From Snodgrassella alvi SCGC AB-598-O02 (GTDB taxonomy: Bacteria > Pseudomonadota > Gammaproteobacteria > Burkholderiales > Neisseriaceae): a stretch of DNA of 39,571 nucleotides. Below the pieces are notes generated by a model. The model was not told the DNA's origin, searched no databases, and saw only the letters and a list, made by a program, of their open reading frames with translations. Each line of letters opens with the position of its first letter. The stretch's first letter is position 1. Positions 27,445-36,318 of this stretch are shown piece after piece. The stretch covers positions 1-39,571 of the forward strand of contig JAIL01000250.1 of assembly GCA_000725195.1 (NCBI GenBank), in the 5' to 3' direction. A program made the position numbers and the translations under genes.

Positions 27445-28197
27445 ATGTCAATTCTCGTTACAGGTGCTTCAGCTGGCTTTGGTGCCAGTATTTCGCGTAC
27501 TTTGGTGCAAGCAGGTTATCAGGTTATTGGTGCTGCCCGACGTCTGACTAAACTTGAACAGCTTAGTCAGGAGCTTGGCGAGAGTTTTTTGCCATTACAA
27601 ATGGATGTTACCGACAAGCAAAGTGTGGATAAGGCTTTAGCATCTTTATCTAGAGAATGGGCACAGATCGATTTGCTGGTTAATAACGCTGGTTTGGCTT
27701 TGGGGATGGAAACCGCTCAGGAAGCTAATTTTGCTGACTGGGAAACGATGATTCAGACTAATATTCTCGGTCTGACCTATGTTACTCATCAGATATTACC
27801 ACAAATGGTTGCCAGAAACGCCGGTTATATTATCAATCTCGGTTCTACTGCCGGAAGTTGGCCCTATAAAGGTGGCAATGTTTACGGAGCCAGTAAAGCT
27901 TTTGTACGTCAGTTTAGTCTGAATTTACGTACTGATCTAGCCGGCACCAGAATCAGAGTAACCAATATTGCTCCGGGCTTATGCGGTGAAACTGAATTTT
28001 CAAATATTCGGTTTCGGGGCGATGATACTCAGGCTGCTGCGGTCTATGATAAAACCTGTTATTTAAAACCAGAGGATATAGCCAACACGGTATTGTGGCT
28101 GTATCAGACACCAGCTCATATGAATGTTAATCATATTGAAATTATGCCGGTTTCACAAACATTTGCAGGTTTGAGTGTGGCACGTGATCTGGCTTAA
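27445..28197 (+). CDS. ydfG: YdfG-type NADP-dependent 3-hydroxy acid dehydrogenase (SDR)
   Basis: 250-aa classical short-chain dehydrogenase, very like E. coli YdfG, which oxidises L-allo-threonine, serine and 3-hydroxypropionate and reduces malonic semialdehyde. The cofactor loop TGASAGFG (6-13), NNAG (80-83), Ser134, Tyr147 and Lys151 (GGNVYGASKAFVRQFS) are present. ACAAGGAT before the ATG is the likely ribosome-binding site. zur follows after 9 bp, so the two are probably cotranscribed. Confidence 0.92.
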   Translation: MSILVTGASAGFGASISRTLVQAGYQVIGAARRLTKLEQLSQELGESFLPLQMDVTDKQSVDKALASLSREWAQIDLLVNNAGLALGMETAQEANFADWETMIQTNILGLTYVTHQILPQMVARNAGYIINLGSTAGSWPYKGGNVYGASKAFVRQFSLNLRTDLAGTRIRVTNIAPGLCGETEFSNIRFRGDDTQAAAVYDKTCYLKPEDIANTVLWLYQTPAHMNVNHIEIMPVSQTFAGLSVARDLA

Positions 28198-28206
28198 GGT
28201 TGAGTC

Positions 28207-28716
28207 ATGACCGATAAACTTGTATGGTCGACCAGAACCACAGAGAAAACGCGTATATTGGCTCAATGTGAGGCACAGGGTGTAACCATTACTCAATTGC
28301 GTGCACAAGTTTTGGATATCGTGTTGAGTATGAGCGGAGTGATTAAAGCTTATCAGGTCTTGGCTCATATGCAGCAAAGTAGTGGCAACACAATTGCTCC
28401 ACCAACAGCCTATAGGGCATTGGATTTTTGGACAGAACAAGGTATTTTGCATAAAATTCCAGCGATAAATGGCTATATATTATGTCGGCATGCTCAGCAT
28501 GATTGTGGTGAACAATGTCAGCCGGATCATATTCATCACAGTGATTTTGTACTGGTATGTAATCAGTGCGGGGCAGTGGATGAGCAAAGTATGAGCCCAG
28601 AATGGTTAGCTTTGCGGCAAAGGGTAGCTGACAGCGGATTTATACTAAATGACGAACATATTGTTTTGACCGGTATGTGTAGTCAGTGTCGTACCGAAAA
28701 TGAAAATTTACAATAA
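28207..28716 (+). CDS. zur: Fur-family zinc uptake regulator
   Basis: 169-aa metalloregulator. An N-terminal winged helix with PPTAYRALDFWTEQGILHKI (65-84) is followed by a dimerisation domain with two CxxC structural zinc pairs (Cys118/Cys121 and Cys158/Cys161) and a metal-rich loop with Cys93, His95, Cys100, Cys104, His108, His110 and His111. This pattern fits Zur better than Fur or PerR. With zinc bound it would repress zinc uptake genes; no Zur box was found in the window. Confidence 0.85.
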   Translation: MTDKLVWSTRTTEKTRILAQCEAQGVTITQLRAQVLDIVLSMSGVIKAYQVLAHMQQSSGNTIAPPTAYRALDFWTEQGILHKIPAINGYILCRHAQHDCGEQCQPDHIHHSDFVLVCNQCGAVDEQSMSPEWLALRQRVADSGFILNDEHIVLTGMCSQCRTENENLQ

Positions 28717-29137
28717 GTTTTTCATTCAGTTGAAGGGTAAATTTTGAGAACATTATCAATATTATTTATTTGACTTAATCCTATTAAGTCAATAAGCCGT
28801 ATTAATTTTTAATTTATGATTAAATTATTAAAGACAAATTATGAATTGAAATCAGGAGCAGGAAAATAGAGTTTTACGGGAAGATTTACAGGTAGATAAT
28901 AATAAATATACTGAAGAATTATGCATTAATATATCAATGAAACAAGAATATATGTAATTTTTGTCTCCACTGTGTATACAAATAATTATTTTATAAACTA
29001 CTATATTTTTGATTATTAATATAATATATCTATATAACGACTTTTATTTGCAAAAATGGTTTATCATATATTTTATTTACTTTAATGATATTTAATGTTT
29101 AAATAATGTTTGTTTTGGTTAATTTTTAGGTAATGTA
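28717..29137. other. AT-rich spacer before the ketosynthase operon
   Basis: No gene. A perfect 9-bp stem TGACTTAAT / ATTAAGTCA (28771-28779 with 28783-28791) lacks a T tract. The right half is extremely AT-rich with several possible -10 hexamers and must include the promoter of the four-gene operon. AGG at 28128 plus 1000 (29128-29130) is the ribosome-binding site for the GTG start. Confidence 0.4.
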
Positions 29138-30154
29138 GTGCATAATAACCAATTTATTCAACAAGCAAAAAATTTTATTCCCGTTAAAATAATTTCAACA
29201 GGGGCAGCATTACCAGAAGGTAAATTAACCTCTGAAGAGTTAGACAGAAAACTCAACAAACCAAATGGATATTGCCTGAAACGTTCAGGTATCGAATATC
29301 GCTATCATGCGGATTATCAATTAAATCAGGCCGATCTGGCAGCACAAGCGCTTAATGATGCGTTAATCAGAAACGATATATTACCAGAATCTATAGATCT
29401 ACTAATTTGTGCTTCAGCACTGAAAGTTCAAGCTTTGCCTTACACAGCCGCCCATATTCTGGCAGCCAGTACACTACCTGATAAAACAGCTACATTCGAT
29501 GTAAATGTTAGTTGCGTGAGCTTTATTACTGCCTTAAATCTGGCTGCTTGTTTGCTCAATTCAGGCAGTTATAAAAGAATAGCGATAGTGGCAGCTGAAT
29601 TAGCTTCACGTGGTTTGAATTGGGAGGATGAAGAATCTTCACTAATATTTGGTGACGGTGCAGCTTGTGCTATTGTTGAACGAGGAGATGGTCAAAGCGG
29701 TATCCTGTCTTTTTTGCAGGAAACTTATCCGGCAGGGGTGGATTTCTGTCAGATTAAAGCTGGTGGTACCCGACGTAATCTGCGTGCCGGCATGGAAGAT
29801 CACGATTTTCTGTTTCAGATGGATGGTAAGCCCTTATTCAGATTGGCGTCTTCTTTAATAGAAGTATTTATGAGTAAACTGCTGCAATTAAGTGGTTTGC
29901 GACTGGAAGATATTGCTACGGTTGTTCCACATCAGGCCAGTCATCTGTCACTGGAACATATGCGCAAACGTTTAAAAATTGCAAATGAGGCTTTGATTGA
30001 TATATACCGTTTTCGGGGTAATCAAGTGGGTGCTTCTATTCCCAGTGCTTTGCATGAGGCAGTTATTACCAGTCGTTTTCAGGCAAATAATCCGGCAATG
30101 CTTGTTGGGACTGCAGCTGGTTTGACTTTTGCCGGTATGATCGTCCTACCATGA
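29138..30154 (+). CDS. FabH/OleA-like beta-ketoacyl synthase III family enzyme
   Basis: 338-aa thiolase-superfamily condensing enzyme. The catalytic triad is Cys126 (VNVSCVSF), His265 (VVPHQASH) and Asn295 (FRGNQVGAS); the His-Asn spacing of 30 equals FabH. FGDGAACAIVE (171-181) is a family signature. It starts with GTG, with AGG at 29128-29130 as ribosome-binding site; no in-frame ATG competes. Being first in a cluster with an SDR, an MBL hydrolase and an adenylating enzyme, it more likely condenses acyl chains for a specialised product (as OleA does) than initiates fatty acid synthesis. Its substrate is unknown. It overlaps the next gene by 4 bp. Confidence 0.82.
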   Translation: MHNNQFIQQAKNFIPVKIISTGAALPEGKLTSEELDRKLNKPNGYCLKRSGIEYRYHADYQLNQADLAAQALNDALIRNDILPESIDLLICASALKVQALPYTAAHILAASTLPDKTATFDVNVSCVSFITALNLAACLLNSGSYKRIAIVAAELASRGLNWEDEESSLIFGDGAACAIVERGDGQSGILSFLQETYPAGVDFCQIKAGGTRRNLRAGMEDHDFLFQMDGKPLFRLASSLIEVFMSKLLQLSGLRLEDIATVVPHQASHLSLEHMRKRLKIANEALIDIYRFRGNQVGASIPSALHEAVITSRFQANNPAMLVGTAAGLTFAGMIVLP

Positions 30155-31182
30155 AATTTCTGGTAACTGGTGCCACCAGTGGCTTGGGTAGGAATGCAAC
30201 AGAATGGCTATTAAAGGCAGGTTATCAGGTTTGTGCGACTGGACGAAATCTACAGGCCGGTGAAGAGCTGAGTAAACTTGGTGCTCAATTTACTGCCCTT
30301 GATCTGGTCACCGCTTCGGATAAGGCATATCAGCAATTGATGTCTGATTGTGATGTTATTTGGCATTGTGCCGCACTATCCTCACCCTGGGGCAAATATC
30401 AGGATTTTTATCAGGTGAATGTAGTCGTGACTCAACGTTTGGCACAGTTGGCAGGAAAATTGGGAATCAAGCGTTTTGTACATGTTTCTACTCCATCTTT
30501 GTATTTCGATTTTCAGTCGCATCTGAATATTCCGGAACAGCAACTTGCCAAAAGATTTGCTAATAATTATGCCAAAACCAAATATCTGGCAGAAGAAGTC
30601 ATTCGACAAAGTATCAGCTTATATCCGCAAACGATTTATATTATGCTCAGACCACGAGGTATTTTCGGACCGTATGATCGAGTGCTGATTACCCGGGTTC
30701 TGGATTTGATTGCCAGGACCAAAGGAACGCTGCCATTGCCAGGTGCAGGTAAGGCTTTTATTGATCTGACATTCGTTTTGAATGTGGTACATGCTATGTT
30801 TCTGGCTTCTACCAGGCAACAATTACATTCTGGAGAAGTATTTAATATTACTAATCAGCAGCCAAAGCCGTTGCATGAAATGTTAACTATGTTAATAAAA
30901 GAAAAACTACAAATAGATTTTTCGGTTCGAGCTTTGCCATATTTTGTATTATACGGCTTAGCCTTTATTAATGAATGGTTAGCGAAGATAACTCACAAGG
31001 AGCCGGCTTTAACCCGCTATAGTGTCGGTACGCTATATTTTGATATGACGTTAAATCCTGATCTAGCTAGTAAACGGCTTGGATATAAACCAATTTATAG
31101 TCTGGAAGAGGGCATAGATATCACTGCTGAGTGGTTGTTACACAATGGAAATCTGCCGTATGGCAAAACTAACCACATTTGA
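30151..31182 (+). CDS. Extended SDR: NAD-dependent epimerase/dehydratase, OleD-like
   Basis: 343-aa Rossmann enzyme of the 3-beta-HSD / extended SDR group. The cofactor motif is TGATSGLG (6-13), with catalytic Tyr140-x-x-x-Lys144 (NNYAKTK) and Ser/Thr at 113-114 (HVSTPSLYF). LRPRGIFGPYD and the C-terminal LGYKPIYSLEEGI are typical of extended SDRs. By analogy with OleD it may reduce a 2-alkyl-3-ketoacid made by the preceding ketosynthase; this is inference. It overlaps the ketosynthase gene by 4 bp and the next gene by 23 bp. Confidence 0.8.
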   Translation: MKFLVTGATSGLGRNATEWLLKAGYQVCATGRNLQAGEELSKLGAQFTALDLVTASDKAYQQLMSDCDVIWHCAALSSPWGKYQDFYQVNVVVTQRLAQLAGKLGIKRFVHVSTPSLYFDFQSHLNIPEQQLAKRFANNYAKTKYLAEEVIRQSISLYPQTIYIMLRPRGIFGPYDRVLITRVLDLIARTKGTLPLPGAGKAFIDLTFVLNVVHAMFLASTRQQLHSGEVFNITNQQPKPLHEMLTMLIKEKLQIDFSVRALPYFVLYGLAFINEWLAKITHKEPALTRYSVGTLYFDMTLNPDLASKRLGYKPIYSLEEGIDITAEWLLHNGNLPYGKTNHI

Positions 31183-31966
31183 AGCAGGCTATTGTACTCA
31201 TTTAGCTTGTATGGCACAAAAAGGAGCGGGATTCCATATTTGTAAATTTCCAGCGCGGGCATGGCTGATTGAGGTGGGGAATAAACGCTGGCTTTGGGAT
31301 ACGGGCTATGCCGATTATTTTTATCAAAGTACTCAAAGTGGCATATTTAAACTTTATCGTAAATTAACGCCGGTATATTTACAAGAACAGGAAGCACTCA
31401 AAGGACAATTTCTTTCTTTGGGGATCGAATTAAGCAGTATTGATGGTGTTATTCTTTCGCATTTTCATGGTGATCATATTGCCGGTATTCGTGATTTTTC
31501 GTGCAGTCATTTTATCTGTAGTGGTGAGGGCTGGAAGAAATTACGCACACTACGTGGTTTTAAAGCATTGAAGCAAGGGTTTGTACCCGAATTGATGCCT
31601 GAGGATTTTGAAGAACGGCTTATTTTTCTGGAAAGTTTTGAAGAAACACCATTACCTCAGGAGCTGTGGCCCTTTACGGTAGGATATGTTTTACCAGAAA
31701 GTCAAAAACAAGTTTTAATTGTTCCTTTGCCCGGTCATGCCTGTGGTCACATTGGTGCATTCGTGCAAACTGATCATGGCTGGACTTTACTGGCCAGTGA
31801 TGCCGCCTGGACACCGGCCAATTATCTACAACTGCAAGGTCCATCAAAACTCGCTCATTTGGTGATGGAAAGTCCACTTCTTTACTATCAGACATTACAG
31901 AAATTGCATCAATTGGCGCGTAATCCGCAGATAACAATCTGCTTAAGTCATGAAGGCTATTTATGA
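31160..31966 (+). CDS. Metallo-beta-lactamase-fold hydrolase, lactonase type
   Basis: 268 aa. The two-zinc site is complete: His101-x-His103-x-Asp105-His106 (LSHFHGDHIAG), His193 (PLPGHACGHIG), Asp214 (ASDAAW) and a C-terminal His264 (LSHEGYL). The overall order resembles AHL lactonases such as AiiA/AttM. ATG 31160 (MAKLTTFEAGY) is preferred; ATG 31145 would add five residues. It overlaps the SDR gene by 23 bp and the next by 4 bp. Probable cytoplasmic hydrolase of a lactone or thioester intermediate made by its operon partners; quorum quenching is the other option. Confidence 0.8.
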   Translation: MAKLTTFEAGYCTHLACMAQKGAGFHICKFPARAWLIEVGNKRWLWDTGYADYFYQSTQSGIFKLYRKLTPVYLQEQEALKGQFLSLGIELSSIDGVILSHFHGDHIAGIRDFSCSHFICSGEGWKKLRTLRGFKALKQGFVPELMPEDFEERLIFLESFEETPLPQELWPFTVGYVLPESQKQVLIVPLPGHACGHIGAFVQTDHGWTLLASDAAWTPANYLQLQGPSKLAHLVMESPLLYYQTLQKLHQLARNPQITICLSHEGYL

Positions 31967-33252
31967 ATTCACTCAAGGTGCTTTGGCATTACTGGAAAAC
32001 CAAAAGTCTGACATTTGCCAATCGCGATCAGTTACAGCTTTATCAGCAACAGCAAATCAGCAAATTCAGGCATAAAATTCTCAGCCATAGCCCGTATTTT
32101 AAACGTTTTGCCGATCTGCCTTTCGATCAATGGCCCCTAATGAATAAAGAAATTATGATGCGCCATTTTGATGAAATGAATACTGCTCACTTAAAATTGG
32201 AAACCTTATTAGACTGTGCCCGCAAAAGTGAACAATCAAAAGATTTTTCTCCTAAAATAGGTCAATATAGTGTGGGCTTATCATCGGGAACTTCAGGTAG
32301 TCGTGGATTATTTGTGGTGAGCCCTCGAGAACAGCAAATATGGGCTGGAGTAATGCTGGCTAAAATGCTACCGAGGGGTTTGCTGGCGCGCGAACGAGTA
32401 GCGTTATTCTTACGGGCTGATAATCATCTTTATCATAGTGTTGATACTCGATGGCTGAGTCTGAGGTTTTATGGTCTATTTGCAAATTTTCAGCAGCAAC
32501 TGCAGCAACTGCAGGAATTTCAACCAACAATTATTATTGCACCAGCACAGGTTTTATGCGTATTAGCACAGGAAAAACAAAAAGGTATTATCAGGATTAA
32601 CCCAGATCTGGTTATTTCGGCTGCGGAAGTATTAGATCACCATGACCGTTCCCAATTAGAAAAAGTATTTACTGAAGTTGGCGAAGTGTATCAGGCTACT
32701 GAAGGATTTTTGGGTTCTACCTGTTCGCATGGCGTTTTACATCTGAACGAAGAATTTATTTTCGTCGAACCACAATGGCTGGACGAGAATCGCTTTGTGC
32801 CGATTATTACCGATTTTACCCGTGAAACTCAACCCGTTGTACGCTACCGACTGGATGATATTTTGGTGAGACGCAAGGAACCTTGTTTATGTGGTCGACA
32901 AGGTATGGCGATAGCCCGTATTGAAGGGCGGCATGACGATCAGATAATGCTATTAAATCATCTGGGTCAGCCACTAACCATATTTTCTGATTATTGCAGC
33001 CGGATTATTGCCAATCATATACCCCTAAATAGTGATTATCGCTTAATACAGAAAGCTTCAGGAGAATTTGAACTAATAGCCTGCTGTGCTTTATCTGATT
33101 TACAGTCTTGTTGTTTAGCTTTGGAAGAACATTTTTTGCAACAGGGTGCCAATATTGAAGATTTAAAATGGATTCTTAAGCCGGTTGAATCCATTCCATT
33201 ATCTTTTATGCATAAGAAAAGGCGAATTATTCATGAAAAAATGATTAATTAA
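31963..33252 (+). CDS. F390-synthetase-related adenylate-forming enzyme (PaaK-like)
   Basis: 429-aa member of the ANL superfamily in the PaaK / CoF-synthetase branch. The phosphate loop is SSGTSGSRG (107-115), followed by YQATEG (243-248), RYRLDD (294-299), a CxC motif CLCGR and RIEGRHDD (319-326). A Lys/Arg-rich KKRRI near the C-terminus may hold the adenylation Lys. Such enzymes activate a carboxylate as acyl-AMP and pass it to CoA or another acceptor. It ends the operon. OleC, which closes beta-lactones in olefin synthesis, is also an ANL enzyme, but this protein belongs to a different branch, so the parallel is functional only. Confidence 0.75.
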   Translation: MNSLKVLWHYWKTKSLTFANRDQLQLYQQQQISKFRHKILSHSPYFKRFADLPFDQWPLMNKEIMMRHFDEMNTAHLKLETLLDCARKSEQSKDFSPKIGQYSVGLSSGTSGSRGLFVVSPREQQIWAGVMLAKMLPRGLLARERVALFLRADNHLYHSVDTRWLSLRFYGLFANFQQQLQQLQEFQPTIIIAPAQVLCVLAQEKQKGIIRINPDLVISAAEVLDHHDRSQLEKVFTEVGEVYQATEGFLGSTCSHGVLHLNEEFIFVEPQWLDENRFVPIITDFTRETQPVVRYRLDDILVRRKEPCLCGRQGMAIARIEGRHDDQIMLLNHLGQPLTIFSDYCSRIIANHIPLNSDYRLIQKASGEFELIACCALSDLQSCCLALEEHFLQQGANIEDLKWILKPVESIPLSFMHKKRRIIHEKMIN

Positions 33253-33708
33253 ATAACATTATTACCTATACATCCTTATGGGTTTAGTGGTTTAAACTAT
33301 CCATCATAGTATTTTATAATAGTGGATGAAAACCTATAAAAACAAAATTTTATTGTTATAGCAAACATCTTGCTAATGAAAAAAGTTGTGTACAAGCAAT
33401 GATAAAGCAAAACAAATATAGGTTGCATTAGATTGTTGCGTTAGAAATGATTTCCATTATTAATGGTATTAAATCCTGCAATAAGTAATTAGGATTCAGG
33501 ATAATAAGGTTTTATCCGATTATAAGTTAGCTTTTAAAATAATATTCGACCAAGCTTTTTTATGACAAATAAAATTAGAATATTTGATATAGAGTAAAAT
33601 ATCTAATTTTAGTTAAATTAATTTAATTATTTAATTTACTTATTTATTTGTTTATATATTATCATGTAAAAAAATCTAAATATATTAAATTAAGAAAGGA
33701 ATTCAATC
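33253..33708. other. AT-rich spacer between the four-gene operon and the GFA gene
   Basis: No gene. An imperfect hairpin after the operon (about 33298-33327, ATCCA / TGGAT ends) has no T run, so no clear terminator is seen. CCATTA / TAATGG forms a palindrome at 33454-33466. From about 33600 to 33665 the sequence is nearly pure A/T. Confidence 0.4.
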
Positions 33709-34131
33709 ATGATATCAGGCAATTGTTTATGTGGAGAAGTTGTTTATCAGTTAAATAGTGATATTAATACAATTGTGTTCTGTCACTGCTCAAGATGTCG
33801 CAAGCAAACTGGAACAGCATTCAATTCATCCGCAATAATTAAAAAGAAAGATTTCACATTCATTAAAGGCGAAACAAATGTAAAAATCTATGCCAAAGAT
33901 GGCGTTAATCGCCATTTTTGTTCAAATTGTGGCTCACATATTTTTTCTGTTCGGGATAATGATCGTAATACTTACCGCTTACGTATCGGACTTATTAATG
34001 AACCAATTATGACAGAAAATCGTATACATATTTATACCGATTCAAAAGCAAATTGGGATAATATTTGCGATGGATATACTCAATACCCTGACTCTATAAA
34101 CCCGTCTGATTTAACCTCTAATAATAGTTAA
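33709..34131 (+). CDS. GFA (glutathione-dependent formaldehyde-activating) family zinc protein
   Basis: 140-aa small zinc protein. Cysteines are arranged as in the GFA/CENP-V fold: Cys6 and Cys8 (GNCLCGEVVY), Cys25, Cys27 and Cys30 (FCHCSRCRKQTG), Cys71 and Cys74 (HFCSNCGSHIF). Some members bind glutathione-formaldehyde adducts; most have no proven function. AAAGGA is a good ribosome-binding site 10 bp before ATG 33709. A monocistronic gene between two long AT-rich spacers, with more A/T-rich codons than its neighbours, which hints at separate acquisition. Confidence 0.85.
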   Translation: MISGNCLCGEVVYQLNSDINTIVFCHCSRCRKQTGTAFNSSAIIKKKDFTFIKGETNVKIYAKDGVNRHFCSNCGSHIFSVRDNDRNTYRLRIGLINEPIMTENRIHIYTDSKANWDNICDGYTQYPDSINPSDLTSNNS

Positions 34132-34290
34132 GTATCGTTCAAATTTAACTTAGAATTTTGATGAAATTAAAAATGTTAGTTAGTTAAATTGGTGATATTT
34201 TGGCAATCCAATCTCAAAACAGTTACAAATCATTGAATGATCAAAATTGATTTATATATTACACTGCGTTTTTTCAAAAAAAGCATCAAA

Positions 34291-34363
34291 GCCTCCTTAG
34301 CTCAGATGGATGGAGCAACGACCTTCTAATTTTCAAGTCACAGGTTTTAACACTGCAGGAGAT
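34291..34363 (+). pseudogene. Decayed tRNA-Arg (anticodon TCT)
   Basis: The 5' half matches a tRNA-Arg(UCU): acceptor GCCTCCT, TA, D-arm GCTC...GAGC and the anticodon stem-loop ACGAC-CTTCTAA with anticodon TCT. The 3' half is broken: the anticodon stem partner reads TTTTC instead of GTCGT-like, the T-loop reads TTTTAAC instead of TTCGAAT, and the acceptor end no longer pairs fully. It cannot fold as a normal tRNA. tRNA-Arg(UCU) genes are common integration sites, so this may mark a former element or a decayed duplicate. Confidence 0.7.
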
Positions 34364-34951
34364 TCAATTATCAAGTTTAAGAAAGCTCAAATAAATTCTA
34401 TAACTATTATTTAATCTGGTTCTGAACAATCGCTGTATCATGGTGGTTAGCAGGGAATGTAGATTAATTTATAACAGTTAATATTTTACCAATCATGATA
34501 TTAGAAACAAAAAAATACATTAACCCTCCCTATCATCTTTATGTTGGTTAATATTTATGCTGATGAAATATTATTGAAATGAATTTAAAAGCAAAATATT
34601 AATTGGTTTAATATTATCTTCAATTTAAATTCTGGGCATTATGCTTTGTGGTTATTAAGGGGACTAGAAATTTTATATTAAGCCTAAGTTTATCAAAACT
34701 ATAGTTTAAATTTATTTGCTTTAATTCCAGTCTTATATATCTATATTTGTTGTCATTGCCTGAGATTTTTGCTTTTTCTGGCAGCATCGTTTTATGACAT
34801 ATTTTTGTTTTTATAGGCCGTTCATTTAATTCATTATTAGGGTGAAAATTTTAATTTTGCGCATGGACGTTTGTAGCATGCTTTTAATATAACGCTCAAT
34901 TAGCATCTAAAACATAGCTGGCTTGAATATTGGCTGAGCGGATTGAATTAG

Positions 34952-35104
34952 CACTTAACTCATTATTTATATCTGTGTGCTAGTCACCGACATGATTATA
35001 AATTAATTTCTATTGTGGCGGATATAGCACAGCAATTTAAAATTACGTATCAGGCTCTATCCTTAATAGATATGTTTAAACCCCAACAGAAATTTGTGAA
35101 GTAA
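34952..35104 (+). pseudogene. Probable relic of an Rrf2-family (NsrR-like) regulator
   Basis: Fifty codons are open without a start. They read HLTHYLYLCASHRHD, then ISIVADIAQQFKITYQALS, which resembles the N-terminal winged helix of Rrf2 proteins (LTxYTDYxLRxLxYLA... IADIAxxFxISxxHLxKV), with about nine residues lost after LTHY. A later frame (EVNEKQLAGKLVV) stops at 35143-35145. The family call rests on recalled patterns only. Confidence 0.3.
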
Positions 35105-35304
35105 ATGAGAAGCAATTAGCGGGAAAATTAGTGGTAATCTGAGCTGTTAACACTTTCACTCTAACTAAAATAAATTCGCATCTGTCCATGCTTTCAAACA
35201 AGATCAAAAGTTCAGTTAATATTGTGGAAAAGAGAATAATTTGCCAGTCGGCTATGTTACGGTTATAAAGAACATAGTTGAGGATAAAAATTCGGGAATA
35301 ACTG

Positions 35305-36108
35305 ATGCAGGATGTAAAAGTAGCTATAGTGCAAATGGTTTCTGGCACTCAGGTAGCAGAAAATGTACGCACAATGCAACAACTGGTGCAACAGGCAGCT
35401 GCTGAGGGTTCAAAATGGATAATATTGCCTGAATACTGGCCAATCTTAGGACAGAATGATCAAGATAAAGTGGCCGTAGCTGAAAAATTTGGAGATGGAC
35501 CATTACAATCTGTCTTGCGTGAGTTAGCGGCTAATTTAGGTATTGTGCTCTTTGCCGGAACAATACCATTGCAAAGTACGGATCATTCCAAAATATTGAA
35601 TACAATGATGGTTTATGGGCCAAGCGGCGAACTGCTCAGTTTCTATCATAAAATGCATTTATTTGGTTTTAACTCTGGGCAAGAATCTTATGCTGAAGCC
35701 AATACTATTATGCGTGGTCTGGATGTTCCTGAGCTGAAAATTAACCATACCGCTGTGGCTCAGGGTATTTGTTATGATTTACGTTTTCCTGAATTTTTCC
35801 GTGCGCAACTACCTTTTGAAATTATGGTCTTACCCGCAGCTTTTACTTATACCACCGGTAAGGCGCATTGGAATACTTTATTGATTGCTCGTGCTATCGA
35901 AAATCAGTGTTATGTATTGGCAGCAGCTCAGGGCGGTATTCATCAAAATGGCCGACGTACATATGGACATAGCATGATTATCAATCCTTGGGGTGAAATT
36001 CTGCAATGTCTACCTGAAGGTGAGGGCATCATTACGGCAACATTAGATGGTTCGTTACTGGATTCGGTTCGCAGCAAATTACCGGCACTGAATCATCGTA
36101 TTCTGTAG
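35305..36108 (+). CDS. Nitrilase-family amidohydrolase (Nit1 / deaminated-glutathione amidase type)
   Basis: 267-aa carbon-nitrogen hydrolase. The catalytic triad is Glu43 (LPEYW), Lys116 (YHKMHLF) and Cys156 (QGICYDLRFPE), with the Nit1/YbeM-like patterns HLFGF and GHSMIINPWGEI. The closest known role is metabolite repair by hydrolysing deaminated glutathione; omega-amidase (Nit2) activity is the alternative. No strong ribosome-binding site is visible. It stands alone, followed by a weak hairpin TTAGAC / GTCTAA at 36148-36164. Confidence 0.85.
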   Translation: MQDVKVAIVQMVSGTQVAENVRTMQQLVQQAAAEGSKWIILPEYWPILGQNDQDKVAVAEKFGDGPLQSVLRELAANLGIVLFAGTIPLQSTDHSKILNTMMVYGPSGELLSFYHKMHLFGFNSGQESYAEANTIMRGLDVPELKINHTAVAQGICYDLRFPEFFRAQLPFEIMVLPAAFTYTTGKAHWNTLLIARAIENQCYVLAAAQGGIHQNGRRTYGHSMIINPWGEILQCLPEGEGIITATLDGSLLDSVRSKLPALNHRIL

Positions 36109-36318
36109 TCATCAGTACTTCTTCTTATATGAGCAAATTAATTTATTTTAGACTTATTGTCTAATTTATGATTTAAACGACATTTTTTAGACAAAATATA
36201 AATCATTTCTTGTCCATTACAGTAAATCATGGCATGATTGTCAACTTAATTTTAACTTTATAAAGTTTTTACAAATGAATTATTGTAATCAAATCAAAAC
36301 TGGTTATAGGGGGCAACT

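Larger units (their letters stand above)
34132..35304. other. 1.2-kb decayed region between the GFA and nitrilase genes
   Basis: No intact gene. It contains a tRNA-Arg relic (34291-34363) and a probable Rrf2-regulator relic (34952-35104), both listed separately, in otherwise AT-rich DNA. Several short frames look coding but carry stops, consistent with erosion of former genes. Confidence 0.5.

Noticed and set aside
34291-34363. Functional tRNA-Arg gene
   Set aside because: The 3' half of the anticodon stem and the T-loop are mutated, so a cloverleaf cannot form.
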